From NCBI GenBank assembly GCA_033558025.1, contig JAUCEF010000012.1:1550001-1614000 (forward strand): a DNA stretch of 64,000 nucleotides, read 5' to 3'. This document shows, piece by piece, positions 10,602-22,272 of the stretch. Numbering within the stretch: the first letter of the stretch is position 1; each line of letters begins with the position of its first letter. This DNA comes from Phytophthora sp. 'mugwort' (lineage: Eukaryota; Oomycota; Peronosporomycetes; Peronosporales; Peronosporaceae). A program made the translations under genes and the position numbers. The notes below the pieces were generated by a model that was not told the DNA's origin, ran no database searches, and saw nothing but the letters and a program-made list of their open reading frames with translations.

Positions 10602-12794
10602 ATGAATTCGGGACCCACTACCCAACACTCTCTATCCGCCGTTACGCAGCACCCGCGGGACGACGAGCGCGGCAAGATGGAGGCGCTGCTGCACCAGATC
10701 GTGCTGGAGGAGCAGCAGAAGATGGTCCAATTAGGCTTCGTGGATACCTGCATCCCATCGCCCGACAGCGCCGCGCGCTGCAGCATCTTTATGAGCGCGA
10801 ACTGGCACATTTGCAGGCGTCTGTTGCTCGTGATCGTGAGTGGTAACGGCATCCAGCCGGGCATCTGGAGTCGCTCGCTCGTGCTGGAGGCTACAGAGAA
10901 CCCCAATCAGTACCGCTCAGGGTCTATGCTGCCTTACTTGCATACAGCGCTGTCTAAGGGCTACGGCGTCGTGGTCATGAACCCCAGCACCAACACGGTC
11001 AGCGTTGGCAGCGAGAAAATCCCCATTCCTTACTCGAGTACACCCGAGCTGCACGTGCGCTACGTGTGGGAGACGTATGGCGTTCGTGCTTCGTGCTCGC
11101 AGGTTTACATTGCCGCGTACGGACGTGGAGGCTCGCTAGCTAAGCACTTGGTGTGCACGCAGCCACTGCTACGGTCAAAACTGGCAGCGATCGCCTTCAT
11201 CGAGTCGAGTCATCGCATTGAAACAGACGACACGCAGGAAGTGAGAGGACTATTAGGAACCAGAGCCATCAATTGGCAGCGGTCAAAAGAGAGCCCTGGC
11301 ACGCAACTGCAGGACTGCACGCAGCTGGGATGTCTGAGTCTGTCCGCGGGCGAACCCACGTCGCCTGCTGAGCAAAAGTCGTCCAACACAGCATGGACGA
11401 TTGCTGCGAGTATGGATACTGTATTTGCCTTTTTCGACAGCGCGCGGGGTTCGATGCCCGATGAGCGGGCTGAGGATGAACTTATGGACGAAATGAGTCG
11501 TCTCTCGCAGTATGCGTATGCTGGTGCGGCAGCGATGTCGTCAGTCCCGCAGCAGCAGGAGCACTTGGAGGACGCGGAGTTTCGTGATGAAGAGGATTCA
11601 CCCAGCTTTGGAAGCCACCTTGGCAGTCGCACCAATAGCACACGCAGCTCTCGACGTAGTATGGTTATCTCTACATCCATGAGCGTAAACGACTTCGATT
11701 TGCTCTCTGTCGTTGGTAAAGGCGCATACGGCAAAGTGTTCCTGGCAAAGAAGAAACACGGAAAGAATGCTGGTCGTGTATACGCTATGAAAGTGTTACG
11801 CAAACAAGATGTTTTTAAGAAAAAACAAGTCGAACACACCAAGTCGGAGCAGCGTATTCTGAAGCATGTGGAGCATCCGTTCGTAGTGCGACTGCGGTAT
11901 GCTTTCCAGAACCATCAGAAACTGTATCTGGTGATGGACTATTACTCGGGTGGATCGCTGTTTGTGCACTTGAGGAAGGAGAAGCGCTTTACGGAACAAC
12001 GAGCTTGTTTCTACGCTGCAGAGCTGGTGATGTCATTGGCACATTTACACAACATGCACATTATGTACCGTGACCTGAAGCTGGAAAATATTCTGATGGA
12101 CAATGAAGGACACGTTGCGATCACAGATTTCGGCTTGTCCAAGGAAGATGACGAAGGCTCAACATTTGTTGGCACCCCTGAGTACTTGGCGCCGGAACTG
12201 CTTTGCAGTCAGCGGACAGCCACTTCGTATGGCAACACAATTGACTGGTGGAGCTACGGTGTGTTGGTTTACGAGATGATTCAGGGACATACGCCGTTTT
12301 GGGACAAGAACCGCCGTCAAATGTTCCAGAATATCCTTAGTAAGGAGCCGACGTACCCTTCCGAGCATTTTTCGTCTACTGCCACAGATTTTCTGCAGCG
12401 GTTGCTGGTCAAAAACCCACGGCAGCGAATGGGCTGCGGTGCTGATGGTGCGCTGGAAATTATGGGGCACCCGTGGTTTGAAGGTGTCGATTGGGACGCA
12501 CTTCTTAACCGACGAGTGGAGCCGCCCTTTAAGCCCGTTACAAAGGATATTCATGGCAGCCGAGCACGAACTAGCAGCGCAGCGCTCAATGCGAACTTGC
12601 AGTATGTACCGAACATCTTCAAGCAACAGGAAGTAGCAGATTCCCCTGTGGTGAGCGTGCTCGGCTCATCTACGGGATCGGGCATCATGGCGATGCACTT
12701 CGATGACTTCAGCTACATGGGCAGCGACATCATTGGCTCGCGTCGCACTTCCGTCTTCCGTGATAGTGATATCAAGATGGAGCTGGGCGAGTAG
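10602..12794 (+). CDS. Arb2-domain / AGC-family Ser/Thr protein kinase fusion
   Basis: 730 residues in one exon from the ATG at 10602. Residues about 60-285 resemble the Arb2/FAM172 domain (LLLVIVSGNGIQPGIWSRSL, KGYGVVVMNPSTN, AAIAFIESSH). Residues about 365-640 are a full AGC kinase: GKGAYGKV, AMKVLRK, YRDLKLENILM, DFGLSKE, an activation loop STFVGTPEYLAPELL and DWWSYGVLVYEMIQG. A C-terminal hydrophobic motif FDDFSY is at residues 700-705, so the S6K/Akt-like regulatory set is complete. It should be an active kinase, primed by a PDK1-like enzyme. In the Arb2 part the nucleophile elbow reads AYGRGG, without the Ser of GxSxG. An alternative start is an ATG at 10571 followed directly by a 76 bp GT-AG intron (10574-10649), joining to HPRDDERGKM. 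Confidence 0.9.
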   Translation: MNSGPTTQHSLSAVTQHPRDDERGKMEALLHQIVLEEQQKMVQLGFVDTCIPSPDSAARCSIFMSANWHICRRLLLVIVSGNGIQPGIWSRSLVLEATENPNQYRSGSMLPYLHTALSKGYGVVVMNPSTNTVSVGSEKIPIPYSSTPELHVRYVWETYGVRASCSQVYIAAYGRGGSLAKHLVCTQPLLRSKLAAIAFIESSHRIETDDTQEVRGLLGTRAINWQRSKESPGTQLQDCTQLGCLSLSAGEPTSPAEQKSSNTAWTIAASMDTVFAFFDSARGSMPDERAEDELMDEMSRLSQYAYAGAAAMSSVPQQQEHLEDAEFRDEEDSPSFGSHLGSRTNSTRSSRRSMVISTSMSVNDFDLLSVVGKGAYGKVFLAKKKHGKNAGRVYAMKVLRKQDVFKKKQVEHTKSEQRILKHVEHPFVVRLRYAFQNHQKLYLVMDYYSGGSLFVHLRKEKRFTEQRACFYAAELVMSLAHLHNMHIMYRDLKLENILMDNEGHVAITDFGLSKEDDEGSTFVGTPEYLAPELLCSQRTATSYGNTIDWWSYGVLVYEMIQGHTPFWDKNRRQMFQNILSKEPTYPSEHFSSTATDFLQRLLVKNPRQRMGCGADGALEIMGHPWFEGVDWDALLNRRVEPPFKPVTKDIHGSRARTSSAALNANLQYVPNIFKQQEVADSPVVSVLGSSTGSGIMAMHFDDFSYMGSDIIGSRRTSVFRDSDIKMELGE

Positions 12795-13254
12795 GACCCT
12801 TGCGCCGATATACATTCGAGACCACCACAGGAGCTTCAACCATCCGGTAGTTGCATTGCTCCGCCATGAGCCGTTATATCCGACTGCTGAGGTAAGAGGC
12901 TCCTGGTAGTACGTCCTCAATCTACGTCAGAAGCTCGCGCTAAGCTAGAGCGGATATCATGTCTAATCGTGCAGCGTAATTCCAGCACGAAGGAGCCGTG
13001 CTCCTTGTGCGTTTGCATTAATCCTTAAAGCACTAGAGTAAAGTAAGCAAGCCGAGAGAAAACTCCACACGAAGAGTGCTGCAGAAGTAGCAAGTGGCTT
13101 CGACTCTACAAGACTAACTCATTGTGTTGACTAGTGTACACTTGCATGAATGTCAGCGACAAGAAGTGGCACATGCGTGGAGATTGTAAATGTTTTTTTT
13201 TTCTTCTAGCAGACGAGAGCTTACACTCTTATCAAGAACTGCAAGCGATAGCGC
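12795..13254. other. 3' flanks of the convergent kinase and uL11 genes
   Basis: No gene seen. It must contain the 3' UTRs of both convergent genes. A poly-T run lies at about 13192-13201. Confidence 0.45.
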
Positions 13255-13689
13255 TTACGGCACGACTTCGAGGCCCATGGACTTAGCCGAGCCGATGAGC
13301 GTCTTACAGATAGACTTAAGGTCAATGTAGTCCACCATCTCGTCCTGTTGCTTGACCTTGGCGATCTCGTAGATCTGGCGCAGATGCACTGTGCCCACCA
13401 CCACCTGACCGGGTGTCGCCGAGCCCGACGTAATGCCCGCTGCCTTCTTAAGAAACCACGAGGCCGGCGGCGTCTTGGTGGCAAAGGTAAACGTGCGGTC
13501 CGCGTAAGCTGTGAGCACCACGGGCACGGGAATGTTCTCCGTCACCTTGGACGTGCGTTCGTTGAAAGCTTTGCAGAACTCCATCATGTTAACACCCAGA
13601 GGACCCAGCGCCTGACCGATAGCCGGCGACGGACTCGCCTTGCCTGCCAGCACACGGAGTCGGACCACACCCTTGACTGCTACAGACAT
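13255..13689 (-). CDS. MRPL11: Ribosomal protein uL11, mitochondrial type
   Basis: 144 residues from the ATG at 13689, the length of bacterial L11. The N-terminal domain has VLAGKASPSPAIGQALGPLG and VNMMEFCKAFNERT; the C-terminal RNA-binding domain has PPASWFLKKAAGI and ends KTLIGSAKSMGLEVV. It binds the GTPase-associated region of large-subunit rRNA. The sequence is of the bacterial/mitochondrial type, not cytosolic. The frame stays open upstream to ATG 13812, whose extra 41 residues (MTTALRSTRHHVRLL...) are Arg/Ser/Leu-rich without acidic residues until near the end. That is what a mitochondrial presequence looks like, so the true start may be 13812. Confidence 0.88.
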   Translation of the reverse strand: MSVAVKGVVRLRVLAGKASPSPAIGQALGPLGVNMMEFCKAFNERTSKVTENIPVPVVLTAYADRTFTFATKTPPASWFLKKAAGITSGSATPGQVVVGTVHLRQIYEIAKVKQQDEMVDYIDLKSICKTLIGSAKSMGLEVVP

Positions 13690-14056
13690 GTTGGAGACTG
13701 AGAATTCGGCGAGGAAGCGACGGACGGAGGCAAAAAACTGCGTGGATAGAGAGAGCAGATGAGGGGTTAGAAGACGCACATGGTGTCGAGTGGAGCGGAG
13801 CGCTGTGGTCATGGGGAAGAGTAACGTAATGGCATGCAAGACGCACCTTGTGCCGCAAATGTGCGAGATTTTGAGTGGCCGCCGCACGATAAAGGACTTG
13901 TATTTAGAGTTAAATAGAGTTGCTGGATTGGTTATTAATTTACAAGTGGTGTGTCGTACACAAATTGCACTTCAACAACATCGTCGATGCTTTTTTTACT
14001 TTAAAAAAAAGGAAATTAATGTTTTAAAGCTCCCATTGTATTGTATGTGCTTACCG

Positions 14057-15343
14057 CTACTTACACTGCAGAACGCTCTCTGCAAACTCACCGATGACTT
14101 TGACGGACCATGGGCGTAGTTTATGCTTGTGTTCCTCCTTACTGGCGTAAGCGCTATCGTCATCTTCGTCGTGACCTCCTTCATAGAAGGCGAGATGGCC
14201 ACCGCTCTTAGTCGTGCACAAAATGATGTTTTCATTGGCCTCTACCACATCTTTAGTCGGTAATGAGGTAGCCACACTGATAGGGTCGTCTTCAGCGTTC
14301 AGACATAAGAGAGGCACCGTGACGTTGGGCAACCGAGTGACGCATGACCCATCATGATAAAACTCGTCCACGCTCTTGTAGTTGAAGTGTTTGATAGTAA
14401 AAAGCTCGTCGAACTCGGAGACTTTCTTGACCTTTTTAAGCGCCTCTAGATCAAGACCCGGATAGTCGCGGAATAACTCGTGCGCATTGCTGCGATTGAA
14501 GAAGAGGTCGCTCAATCCTGCGCTCAGCACACGACTGTACGTGAGTCGATTAAACAATGGACCCTCAATGTTCTTCGAGCAGTTGGGCATGTCGAACGGA
14601 TTACCAACCGAGATCGCTGCGGTCAATCGAGTCTGGTTACCGTCTTCGCCCAGATACTTCACCAAGACGTTCGAACCCATCGAAAACCCCAATCCGATGA
14701 ACGCTTCACTCGTGAAGCTGTACTTGTCCGTGAGATATCTCGCTACAAAGCGCAAGTCGTCTGTGTACGCGATGCAGAAGAGGTGCGGTGTCCGGAGTGG
14801 CGTATCCTGGCATCCTCGCGAGTTCAGCACCACACACTGCCAGCCCAGACTGTTTAGACGTTCGACAGCGCTGCGAATGTAATATTCGCCACTGCCGCCC
14901 GTCAAACCCGGTAGAACCAGCACCGTTTTCCTATTTGGGTCGACACGCTGTTCCAGTGCAGACTTGTTGTTCGCTGTAGACGATGGCAAGAGCGCCCAAT
15001 CCAACGACACGACGCCGCCATCGGGCATGTCGAGTAGCTGGCGCTCGTAGGAGATGGTGGGCATTGACTCAGTCTCATTGGCCCAAGTCAACTGCAGCGT
15101 CTGCAAGTGGCCGTTGAACAAATACCAGAGCGGGTAGAACTTCTTGTTGACGAGGTGCTCACACTTGGCCAGCAGACGCTCGTTTGTGGGCGTCGACTTG
15201 TATATGAGCTTGGGCCTTTCGGCAGTGAACTTGTAGTGCACAGCAACAATGAACGACATGATCTTGGGGGCGAGCGCCACTGCGCACAGCGCTGCGGCCA
15301 ATGCGGTGGTTGGAGCGGTTGCGAGCTCTGTAGGGACCGACAT
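14057..15343 (-). CDS. Alpha/beta hydrolase (YheT/EMB8/ABHD1-3 type), copy B, intronless
   Basis: 428 residues from the ATG at 15343 (MSVPTELATAP), chosen because it puts one hydrophobic N-terminal segment before RPKLIYKSTPTNERLL, as in copies A and C. A longer in-frame start exists at 15445. Catalytic motifs are intact: LVLPGLTGGSGEYY, GLGFSMGSNVLVKYLGE (Ser), NAEDDPIS (Asp), KSGGHLAFYEGG (His). Both intron sites of copies A and C are uninterrupted here (CEHLVNKKFYPLWYLF and LFFNRSNAHEL), so the introns have been lost or never gained. The tail has an acidic insert (HDEDDDSA). The substrate is unknown; the family acts on lipid esters. Confidence 0.88.
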   Translation of the reverse strand: MSVPTELATAPTTALAAALCAVALAPKIMSFIVAVHYKFTAERPKLIYKSTPTNERLLAKCEHLVNKKFYPLWYLFNGHLQTLQLTWANETESMPTISYERQLLDMPDGGVVSLDWALLPSSTANNKSALEQRVDPNRKTVLVLPGLTGGSGEYYIRSAVERLNSLGWQCVVLNSRGCQDTPLRTPHLFCIAYTDDLRFVARYLTDKYSFTSEAFIGLGFSMGSNVLVKYLGEDGNQTRLTAAISVGNPFDMPNCSKNIEGPLFNRLTYSRVLSAGLSDLFFNRSNAHELFRDYPGLDLEALKKVKKVSEFDELFTIKHFNYKSVDEFYHDGSCVTRLPNVTVPLLCLNAEDDPISVATSLPTKDVVEANENIILCTTKSGGHLAFYEGGHDEDDDSAYASKEEHKHKLRPWSVKVIGEFAESVLQCK

Positions 15344-15779
15344 CGTGAGGCAATCTCCAAGTGCTATGGACCACCTCACATCCGGCGAACATTGTTTACG
15401 CTTCAAAATGGAAATGATTTGTAAATGTACACCACAGAGCTCCATTTTACCGACCAATTATATCGCAGGATTTTGATTTACGGATTTGTCGATGCCGTTA
15501 AACCCGCTCAGCAGGAATACTTTACTGTAGGCGAGAAGCTGGACGCTTCGAACACACTCGACGCATCCAAAGGGTGACAATTAAAATGTCACGTGAGTTA
15601 TTGATTGGTCAGGTAGGGTGACAATTTACAAAGGCAGACAATTAACAGCTAGATTACGGTACGGAGAATCGGGAATCAATTTTATAAGGTGAAATTGTTC
15701 CGCAACAGAATAGCGACACTTCAATCCGCATATAGAAGTTTGATTTGGGCAAATTTTGACAAGTTAGGTGTAAGGTTTA
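15344..15779. other. Upstream region of hydrolase B
   Basis: No gene seen. It includes the promoter side of hydrolase B and the boundary with the gypsy relic that follows. Confidence 0.4.
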
Positions 15780-18700
15780 CATAATATGCGATCCGGGGAA
15801 ATAGTCCCTTCCGCAGACCCTAAGGTCAGAAGGGTCGCACCAGAAGCCGTGACCGAGGGGGGCAGGGGAACGCAAAATACCAGTAGGGGCGGGACGCCCT
15901 ACTAGTGAAGACCTGAGGCTTCGCGACGTGTGTGTGGGTGGCGCGCACCGCGGAGGCGTAACCCCTGAGAGACTATGCTCTCTCGAATCGGAGAAGAGCT
16001 GCGGAGGGTTGCTGGTGGTACATGCCAGTGTAAGGGATACCGATATCCCTTGAACGCTTAATTGACGGTGCGTCTAAAAAATTTTGCTAGACGTCGGAGT
16101 GTCGCGAGGAATAGTGACAAGTCTTCGATGTTGTACGCGAGAGCACGGGGACGGGATGGTCTCGTTGAGACTGTCCAAAGCACCACTGTCAAGGTGTCCA
16201 AGATCTGCATGGAGCTGTCGGTCAAGTTCGATGACTTTGACAGCTTTGAGTCTTTCATCGTCTTGGACATGGAAGTACGCCTTGATCCTCGGCATACCGG
16301 GCTTGAAAAGCACGATCTGTGGCTCGATTGGCGAGGGAGTGTCATTATGGCTAGGAAGTCCGCCGTCTTTGCCAGAGCACTGATGAGTCATGTTCCCATC
16401 TCTATCAGACGACAGGACACCACGAAGGGTGCCAGGAACCCATGGATGTCTGATGAAGACATGGGGGTCGCCACCGTTGCAGCGATCTTCGGAAAGCAGT
16501 TGCGACATGTCTCGCAACAGGTCGAGATACCTCGTTCACTGCGAGCATAACTCGTAGGCTAGGTCTGTGAACAGGTCCTTACGCGCATCCACAGGGCTGA
16601 GGATCTGTGTGAGCCGGAGCACGAGGCCGACGAATTATCGTGTCTCTGTGCTTAGTGTCATCGCGCCTACGGTGCCGCGGAGTTGGAATTGCTGACGATT
16701 ACATTCCAAGTGGTCCACAAGCGGGTAACAAAGTACCGCGTGCAAGACTGACGACTCGGTGTGCCGAGGAAGCCACCTCCGGTGTTGGTAACACAGTTCC
16801 ACACAACGAACCGGGTAACGAAGTACCGCTTGCAGCGACGACATATGGAGCTGAGGACGGAATCCCAGTCGCCGCGGTGTGGGTAACATAGTTTTTTCCC
16901 ATACAAATATGCGGGTAACGAGGTACTACATGGAGCCGGACTGGCCCGAGACTTGGGGGCGATAATGCCTCCCTGGGCGTGGGTAGCAAAGTTTCACGCC
17001 AGGTCGCGCAAGCAACCCCCTGCTCGGGGGATGGTGCAATACTATCCCAAGGCCACTGAGACTGGCCTAGGACAGAGCACTCAAGCCCCACGGGCGTTCT
17101 TCGAGAACTATTACGTCCTCCGTAGGGTGACGGGACACCGCGTGAAGACGAGCGATAACTACCATGGAACAGCTGCTCGAGGTGTCAGAACTCCTGAGTC
17201 TCTAGGAAGTCTTGCTAAATGACTTCCTGGCCGAACTGAAGGATGGCGAGATCGATGGGTTGGTCCTCTTTACGACTTAAACAACTTCCGAATAGTTGAA
17301 CTCTTTGTCCGCCGTGGACGAGGATGTATGGGAGGACATCAAGAAGCGATGTCTCGTTATGGTTTTAAAATTCTGAAAATCCCAGAGGGTCCGTGTATCC
17401 TCTCGTACAAGAGTTCAAGGACGTGGTGTCTAAGAAACACCGTCCAGACTCCCACCCGATAAGACAGATCTCGTGCCAGGCGCAGAGTATTATGTCACAA
17501 GGCAACGACCTCTACCGCGCAACAGTGTGAGGTCATTGATGCCTTCTTCGCCGCGAAGGCAGACATAGTGCGTGAGTCCAAGTCTCCGCACTCGACGCCC
17601 ACGTTCTGCGTTCGTAAGCCGAACGGAAGTGACGTCTGGTTCGCGCTTTTAATAAGCTGACCAGTGCGATGGTACTGACACAGACACCGATACTGCACAA
17701 GGATGTGCTGTTGAACAACATGGTGGGCTGTATCTTGTTCGTTCAGCGATCTAGATCTGGTAAGATGGAATATCCATCCTACCACATCCTGATGCGCGAG
17801 AGCGACCTCCCACTCACAGCAATGAGTACCCCAAGCGGAGCGATATGGGAGTGGCTGGCGATGCCACGAATGCCCCTGCGACATTCAATCGCTTGGTCAT
17901 GCAGTTGTTCCGACCATTGCGTGCGTTCACAAAGAAGTACTTTGACGATATATTCGTCCATAGCCGTGTCGAAGGCGTCAAGATGGCTCTTGAGGTGCAT
18001 TTGGTGCACCTCCGCCGAGTGCTGGAGGTCATGAAAATATATATATATATGATGTTATAAAGCCAAGAAGCTCTACACCAACATCGACAAGTGCGTGCTC
18101 GCGGCAGAGGAGATCAAATTCCTCGGCTGGTTTGTCGGTCGTGCAGGTGTGCGTGCCGAATCGGAGAAGGTCAAGGCCATTTCGGCTTGGTCGACGCCCA
18201 GGACTCAAAACAACCTTCACAAATGGTTGGGCCTGGCCAGCTATTTGCACAATACTGTGCGGCGTGTGCCGAGATGGCTAATGCCATGTCGGAACTCGTC
18301 AAGAAGGACACCTACTAGTCGTGGGAGAAGCCACACCAAGTCGCATTCGACGGCATCAAGAGGAGCCTTCAGAGCGCTCCTGTTGGCAATGCCAAACGAG
18401 TCGAGCGTTCAGTGTCGTCTGGGACGCCTCCGACTACGCAATTGGTTGTGCATTGCTACAACTGGACAATGATGGACAGGAGCGTGTCATCTCGTTCCAG
18501 TCCCGGCAACTGAATGCTGCGGAACGGAGCTACCCCGTTGACGACAAGGCGCTACTTGTCATGAAGTACGCCCTTGTCAAGTTTAGGGTGCACCTCCTGG
18601 GCTCACGCCCTTTGTCATATTCACAGACCACGCGTCCTTGCGGACGGCGGTTCATTCGCCGCCTGTGTTGCAGCGAATGGCCCGCTGGTTGTCCTTCTTC

Positions 18701-18815
18701 ACGGAATATAACTTCCCCGTTGAGTATAAACCTGACAAGCTGACTGTGCTTGCAGACGCGTTGTCACATCGACCTGACTGTGCGTTCGCGCATATTAGTC
18801 GGGTCAAAACATAAA
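15780..18815 (+). mobile_element. Decayed Ty3/gypsy retrotransposon (protease, RT, RNase H)
   Basis: Domain order protease - RT - RNase H on the plus strand. An aspartic-protease-like segment at 16062-16550 has LSVKFDDFDSFESFIVLDM and GLEKHDLWLDWRG. RT pieces in shifting frames between about 17540 and 18240 include SKSPHSTPTFCVRKPNG, MRESDLPLTAMSTPSG, KYFDDIFVHSR (the YxDD motif as YFDD) and EIKFLGWFVG. RNase H pieces at 18330-18790 include VISFQSRQLNAAERSYPV and end VLADALSHRPD. Many frameshifts and stops make it inactive, and a TA repeat at about 18037-18050 interrupts RT. No integrase is seen after the RNase H end. The left boundary is uncertain; 15780-16050 has the GC-rich look of a leader or LTR. 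Confidence 0.8.
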
Positions 18816-19633
18816 ATTGCGATCGGATACGCGACATACCAGGAGAACGTCTTCCCCCCCCCCTCTTTTTGCGGCATTTTATCGCCGACAAAGATAACAA
18901 AACTGAGCTGCTTTCGCTTCGCCAGTGAGCTCAGCTTCACCGTTATGAGTCGGTGCATGGCTTGCTTTACTAACGAGTAGAGCCATCTGATCATCCGCGG
19001 ATCGTTGTTCCCAACGACACGACCGTACTCGTAACAGCCCACAGATATTCGACTGCTGAGGGAGGTTCGTGACACTTTGCTTGGTCTGTTTCTTTTGCCG
19101 TCGCATGACTCATCGAGCTCTCAGGCTTCGTTCTCGACAACCTCGTATGTACTATTGTTTTCCGCTTCCCTACTCATCCTCAACGCTTTCAACGTATAAT
19201 CTTTCGATAGTGATGTCGGTATAGTCTGTAAGATCGCCCAGTTGCCTCAGCTTCGCGTCGAGCCTACCGCGAGCTAATTCGCACCGACCGGTCTTTGGAA
19301 TCGCCGATGGTCCTCGGGTCCTTAACGCTGTACCACTGGAGTCTCCGTTGGACTTCGGCAATTTTCTCCCCGACTATAGTAGTTTAAATTCGCCTCTGTG
19401 GGCTCCAGACCAGTCTCCGAGTCTTTTCCGTAGCCGGCTCGCCTAACCGGGATGGTTCCAATTATGTACTACCTCACGCGTCGGGGTTTGATTTCGGGCT
19501 CGACGCAGTCAAGTGGTCAAGCTGAAACACCTATTCCCCCCCACCTTACCACCCATTGTTGAGTCAAATTCAGAAGACACTTGAGCACTTGTAGTCGTCT
19601 TGAGTTCTATTTTATTTCGGCAGCTCTTCTAAG
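18816..19633. other. Repeat-like spacer, possible LTR sequence
   Basis: No gene. It contains a poly-C run near 18855 and sequence leading into the gag-like relic, so part may be a 5' LTR or leader of that element; I could not find the paired LTR. Confidence 0.3.
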
Positions 19634-20245
19634 ATGCCTACAGTCAATTCAAATCGCAGCGAGGAGATGAGTCAACTAGGTACCTCGACGTACAGGCGAG
19701 CGGCACCAGGAAGGCGAATCTTCTTGACGCCAGCGTTCACCCCTGCTGGCTCCTCTGCGGGAAGCTGCCGATTTGATCGCTTGGCAGATGAGAGAACATC
19801 CGCTGGAATTACTCTCCGATTCGGCGAGTCAAATTCCTTCTCGCCAAGCATCACCGGACCCTGCAGTTGATTCCTCGTGTCTCATTACATGATAGTCGAT
19901 CCAGGAAAGAGCCGGGTGGAGCGCGATGCCTCCATGAATCAACACTTATCCCCTCTGTTGATAAATTCGTCGTTGCTGGATGATGTCTCGTTGCGCCAGT
20001 CGATTTGGGTGCTAGCTCGACGGCTGAGTTTCTGGATGGTGTGAACGTGACGTTACTCTGCTTTTTTTTTTTCAGACGTGGCTGGAGAAGTCGCTACTCT
20101 CCGAGCCAAGCCGCCGATTCTTGGCGAGCCAGGCTCGGCTTAGATCCATTGAGACTGCTATTACTGAGACTGCTCACCTCCAGCATCAGCTTGCGGCTGC
20201 GACACGAGAGGTTGAAAACTGGCGCGAGTCCTCCTTCCAATCAAC
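19634..20245 (+). pseudogene. Gag-like retroelement protein relic
   Basis: The plus frame from ATG 19634 begins MPTVNSNRSEEMSQLGTST. With frameshifts it continues as IAWQMREHPLELLSDSASQI, and later IETAITETAHLQHQLAAATR with EVENWRESSFQ. Ser/Pro-rich start, helical middle and coiled-coil end resemble gag-like first proteins of Phytophthora LTR elements as I recall them. A poly-T run near 20062-20072 and a break near 20245 end it. It is non-functional. Confidence 0.4.
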
Positions 20246-22272
20246 AATGCTTGTGACTTTTTTTCGATTATGATGCCGCAATTTGATATCCGGCCAATGT
20301 GTGAATGATTTGGTTTATGTATCGCCGATAAAATGTCACTGCCGACCATGGCTTGAATGAAGTTTTAAATAGGAAGTTATTAAACTGGTTTATCAGCTCC
20401 TTCTCCAAGCCATACCGAAAAAAAAAAGAACTCGGTATACCAATATTCACTGGTCAATTTAATTTCTTACAAAATGAGGAAGAAATTCTTCATGGGGCAG
20501 AGCCCCATATTGGCCAACAAGGCACCCTTCACATAAAGCCGCGATCTTCTAGGGTCGATGCGCCCAGCCAAACAAGAAAGGCAAGCAACGCGAGCCATTC
20601 AAGGGTCATTGCGCAGAGCCAGAAGCGAATTCAGGTCGTTCGAGGGTCGCTCAACGGATACACACAAGAAGGAAAAGCAACAACGCTATTGAATCGCGCA
20701 TAATCAGGTCGAGCAGTGCAGCGAGTCTCTCACAATCTAGTCCACTGTGATGAAGCCTAACTCCTCTCTTCGGTTCAAGATGGACCACCATCTAGACGAT
20801 GAACCTTCTTGCATGCACGTTGGTGCCTTACCCAGCCAAGATCTCGATTTTTTTTTTTTCGCGGACGTGTCATCAACGCCTCCTGCGCTAATGCAATCAC
20901 AGCCTCCAATATTGGAGGTGTGTGCTGCTATAATTACGAAGCAGCGTCGATTCCATCCGCCTTTAGTCCATGACCCGGGCGTATCTACCGCTGACATTGA
21001 AGTATCGGATACATCCTGGATTTGATAATCAAGAGGGTTCAATGGACATTCCGTCCTCACAGCGTTGAAATTTTCAACGCATCCGTTGACGCGGACTGAT
21101 AATCAGTCAATGCTAGAATTCCAGAGCGAGAGAATCATCGGCAGTTGCCACATCGGTTCTGGTACCTCATCAAGCGACCGCTTCGGCAATGAGAAGTGTA
21201 TCAACGATTATGCATTCAGCTTCTGATGCGGTACCACATGCAGCTCAAAATGACGCATTCACTAGCTCAGAATGTAACGTGTGGCCGCCGGCTGCATCGG
21301 CATTTGTATGACGCAGACGATTTGGCAAGGGTTCCGACCTGTTTACGGCAAGCTGTTTTCATTTTTCGCCCCCACTCCAACATGCACACACTATCCCTTC
21401 CCCGCAATCACCGGTCAATCACATGTAAGTATGGAGTCCATGCTAAGTGTACCTTTCGTGGGTCACTTGTATTGGGGTGGATTTGTATGCAAGCGAAGCA
21501 TTCCGTCGAGATTTTACGTTTCCTCCCTTCCATGGTGGGAAAACAACCAATGCTACCAAACATTTGTGTGAGACACATCAAATTCAATAAAAAAACAGCT
21601 CTTCAGGCAACTCGCAAACACAGCCGTGAAGAGGAAGTTAATTTTGACATTTATTTTCGCATTTTAGCTTCTGCCTTATGTCGTGACGACGCTAAGCGTT
21701 TGTGTTTGATTTTGGAAACGGTACGAATCATCTACACAATTTGCCTTATCGTTTCGGAGAGTACGAGGAGTCTGTGATTTCTTAACGAGGTTGTCACAAA
21801 GACGAATTTAAAACAACAGGCAACTCGAGAACTATGACTCATTCGCTCGTGGAGCTTTACGCAGCTGCCCGAAGCGAAGTCACAAGGTTCATTTGGCAAA
21901 CCGGGTTGGTAGCTTCAAGTGTCTAACAACGGTAGTTGATTTTTTCGAGTGCTAAACACGGGGGTGATAAGTGTCTCGGCATTCGAGTGTATTTCATTGA
22001 CACGAAGTTCCGGTACCGTTCTATTCTGCCCCACTGTACGGTGAACGTGATCAAGAATTCGTGGTCCCTGTGGGAGATGGATAGAAGGTATTCTTCTCGA
22101 CTTCGGGTTGTCCCCTGCTGATGTTTTTTGGTGCGGCCACGGATAGCGGACGAGACGTGAAATAGATGATGCAGGAAGGTTTGAGTCTAGCATGGGAATG
22201 ATGTGTCCCCCATATGGTGAACACCACCACCAAAATGGCTTGTGATTTGGCCCGCAAGTCGTACAATCCAGC
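20246..22272. other. Repeat-rich spacer
   Basis: Short open frames only, poly-A/T runs (about 20419-20429, 20849-20860), no recognisable domain. The last 700 bp could contain the decayed N-terminal part of the hAT transposase that follows. Confidence 0.35.

Noticed and set aside
10130..10846. 238-codon plus frame
   Set aside because: Overlaps the kinase start out of frame and has no recognisable domain.
13348..13701. 117-codon plus frame over the uL11 gene
   Set aside because: Antisense shadow.
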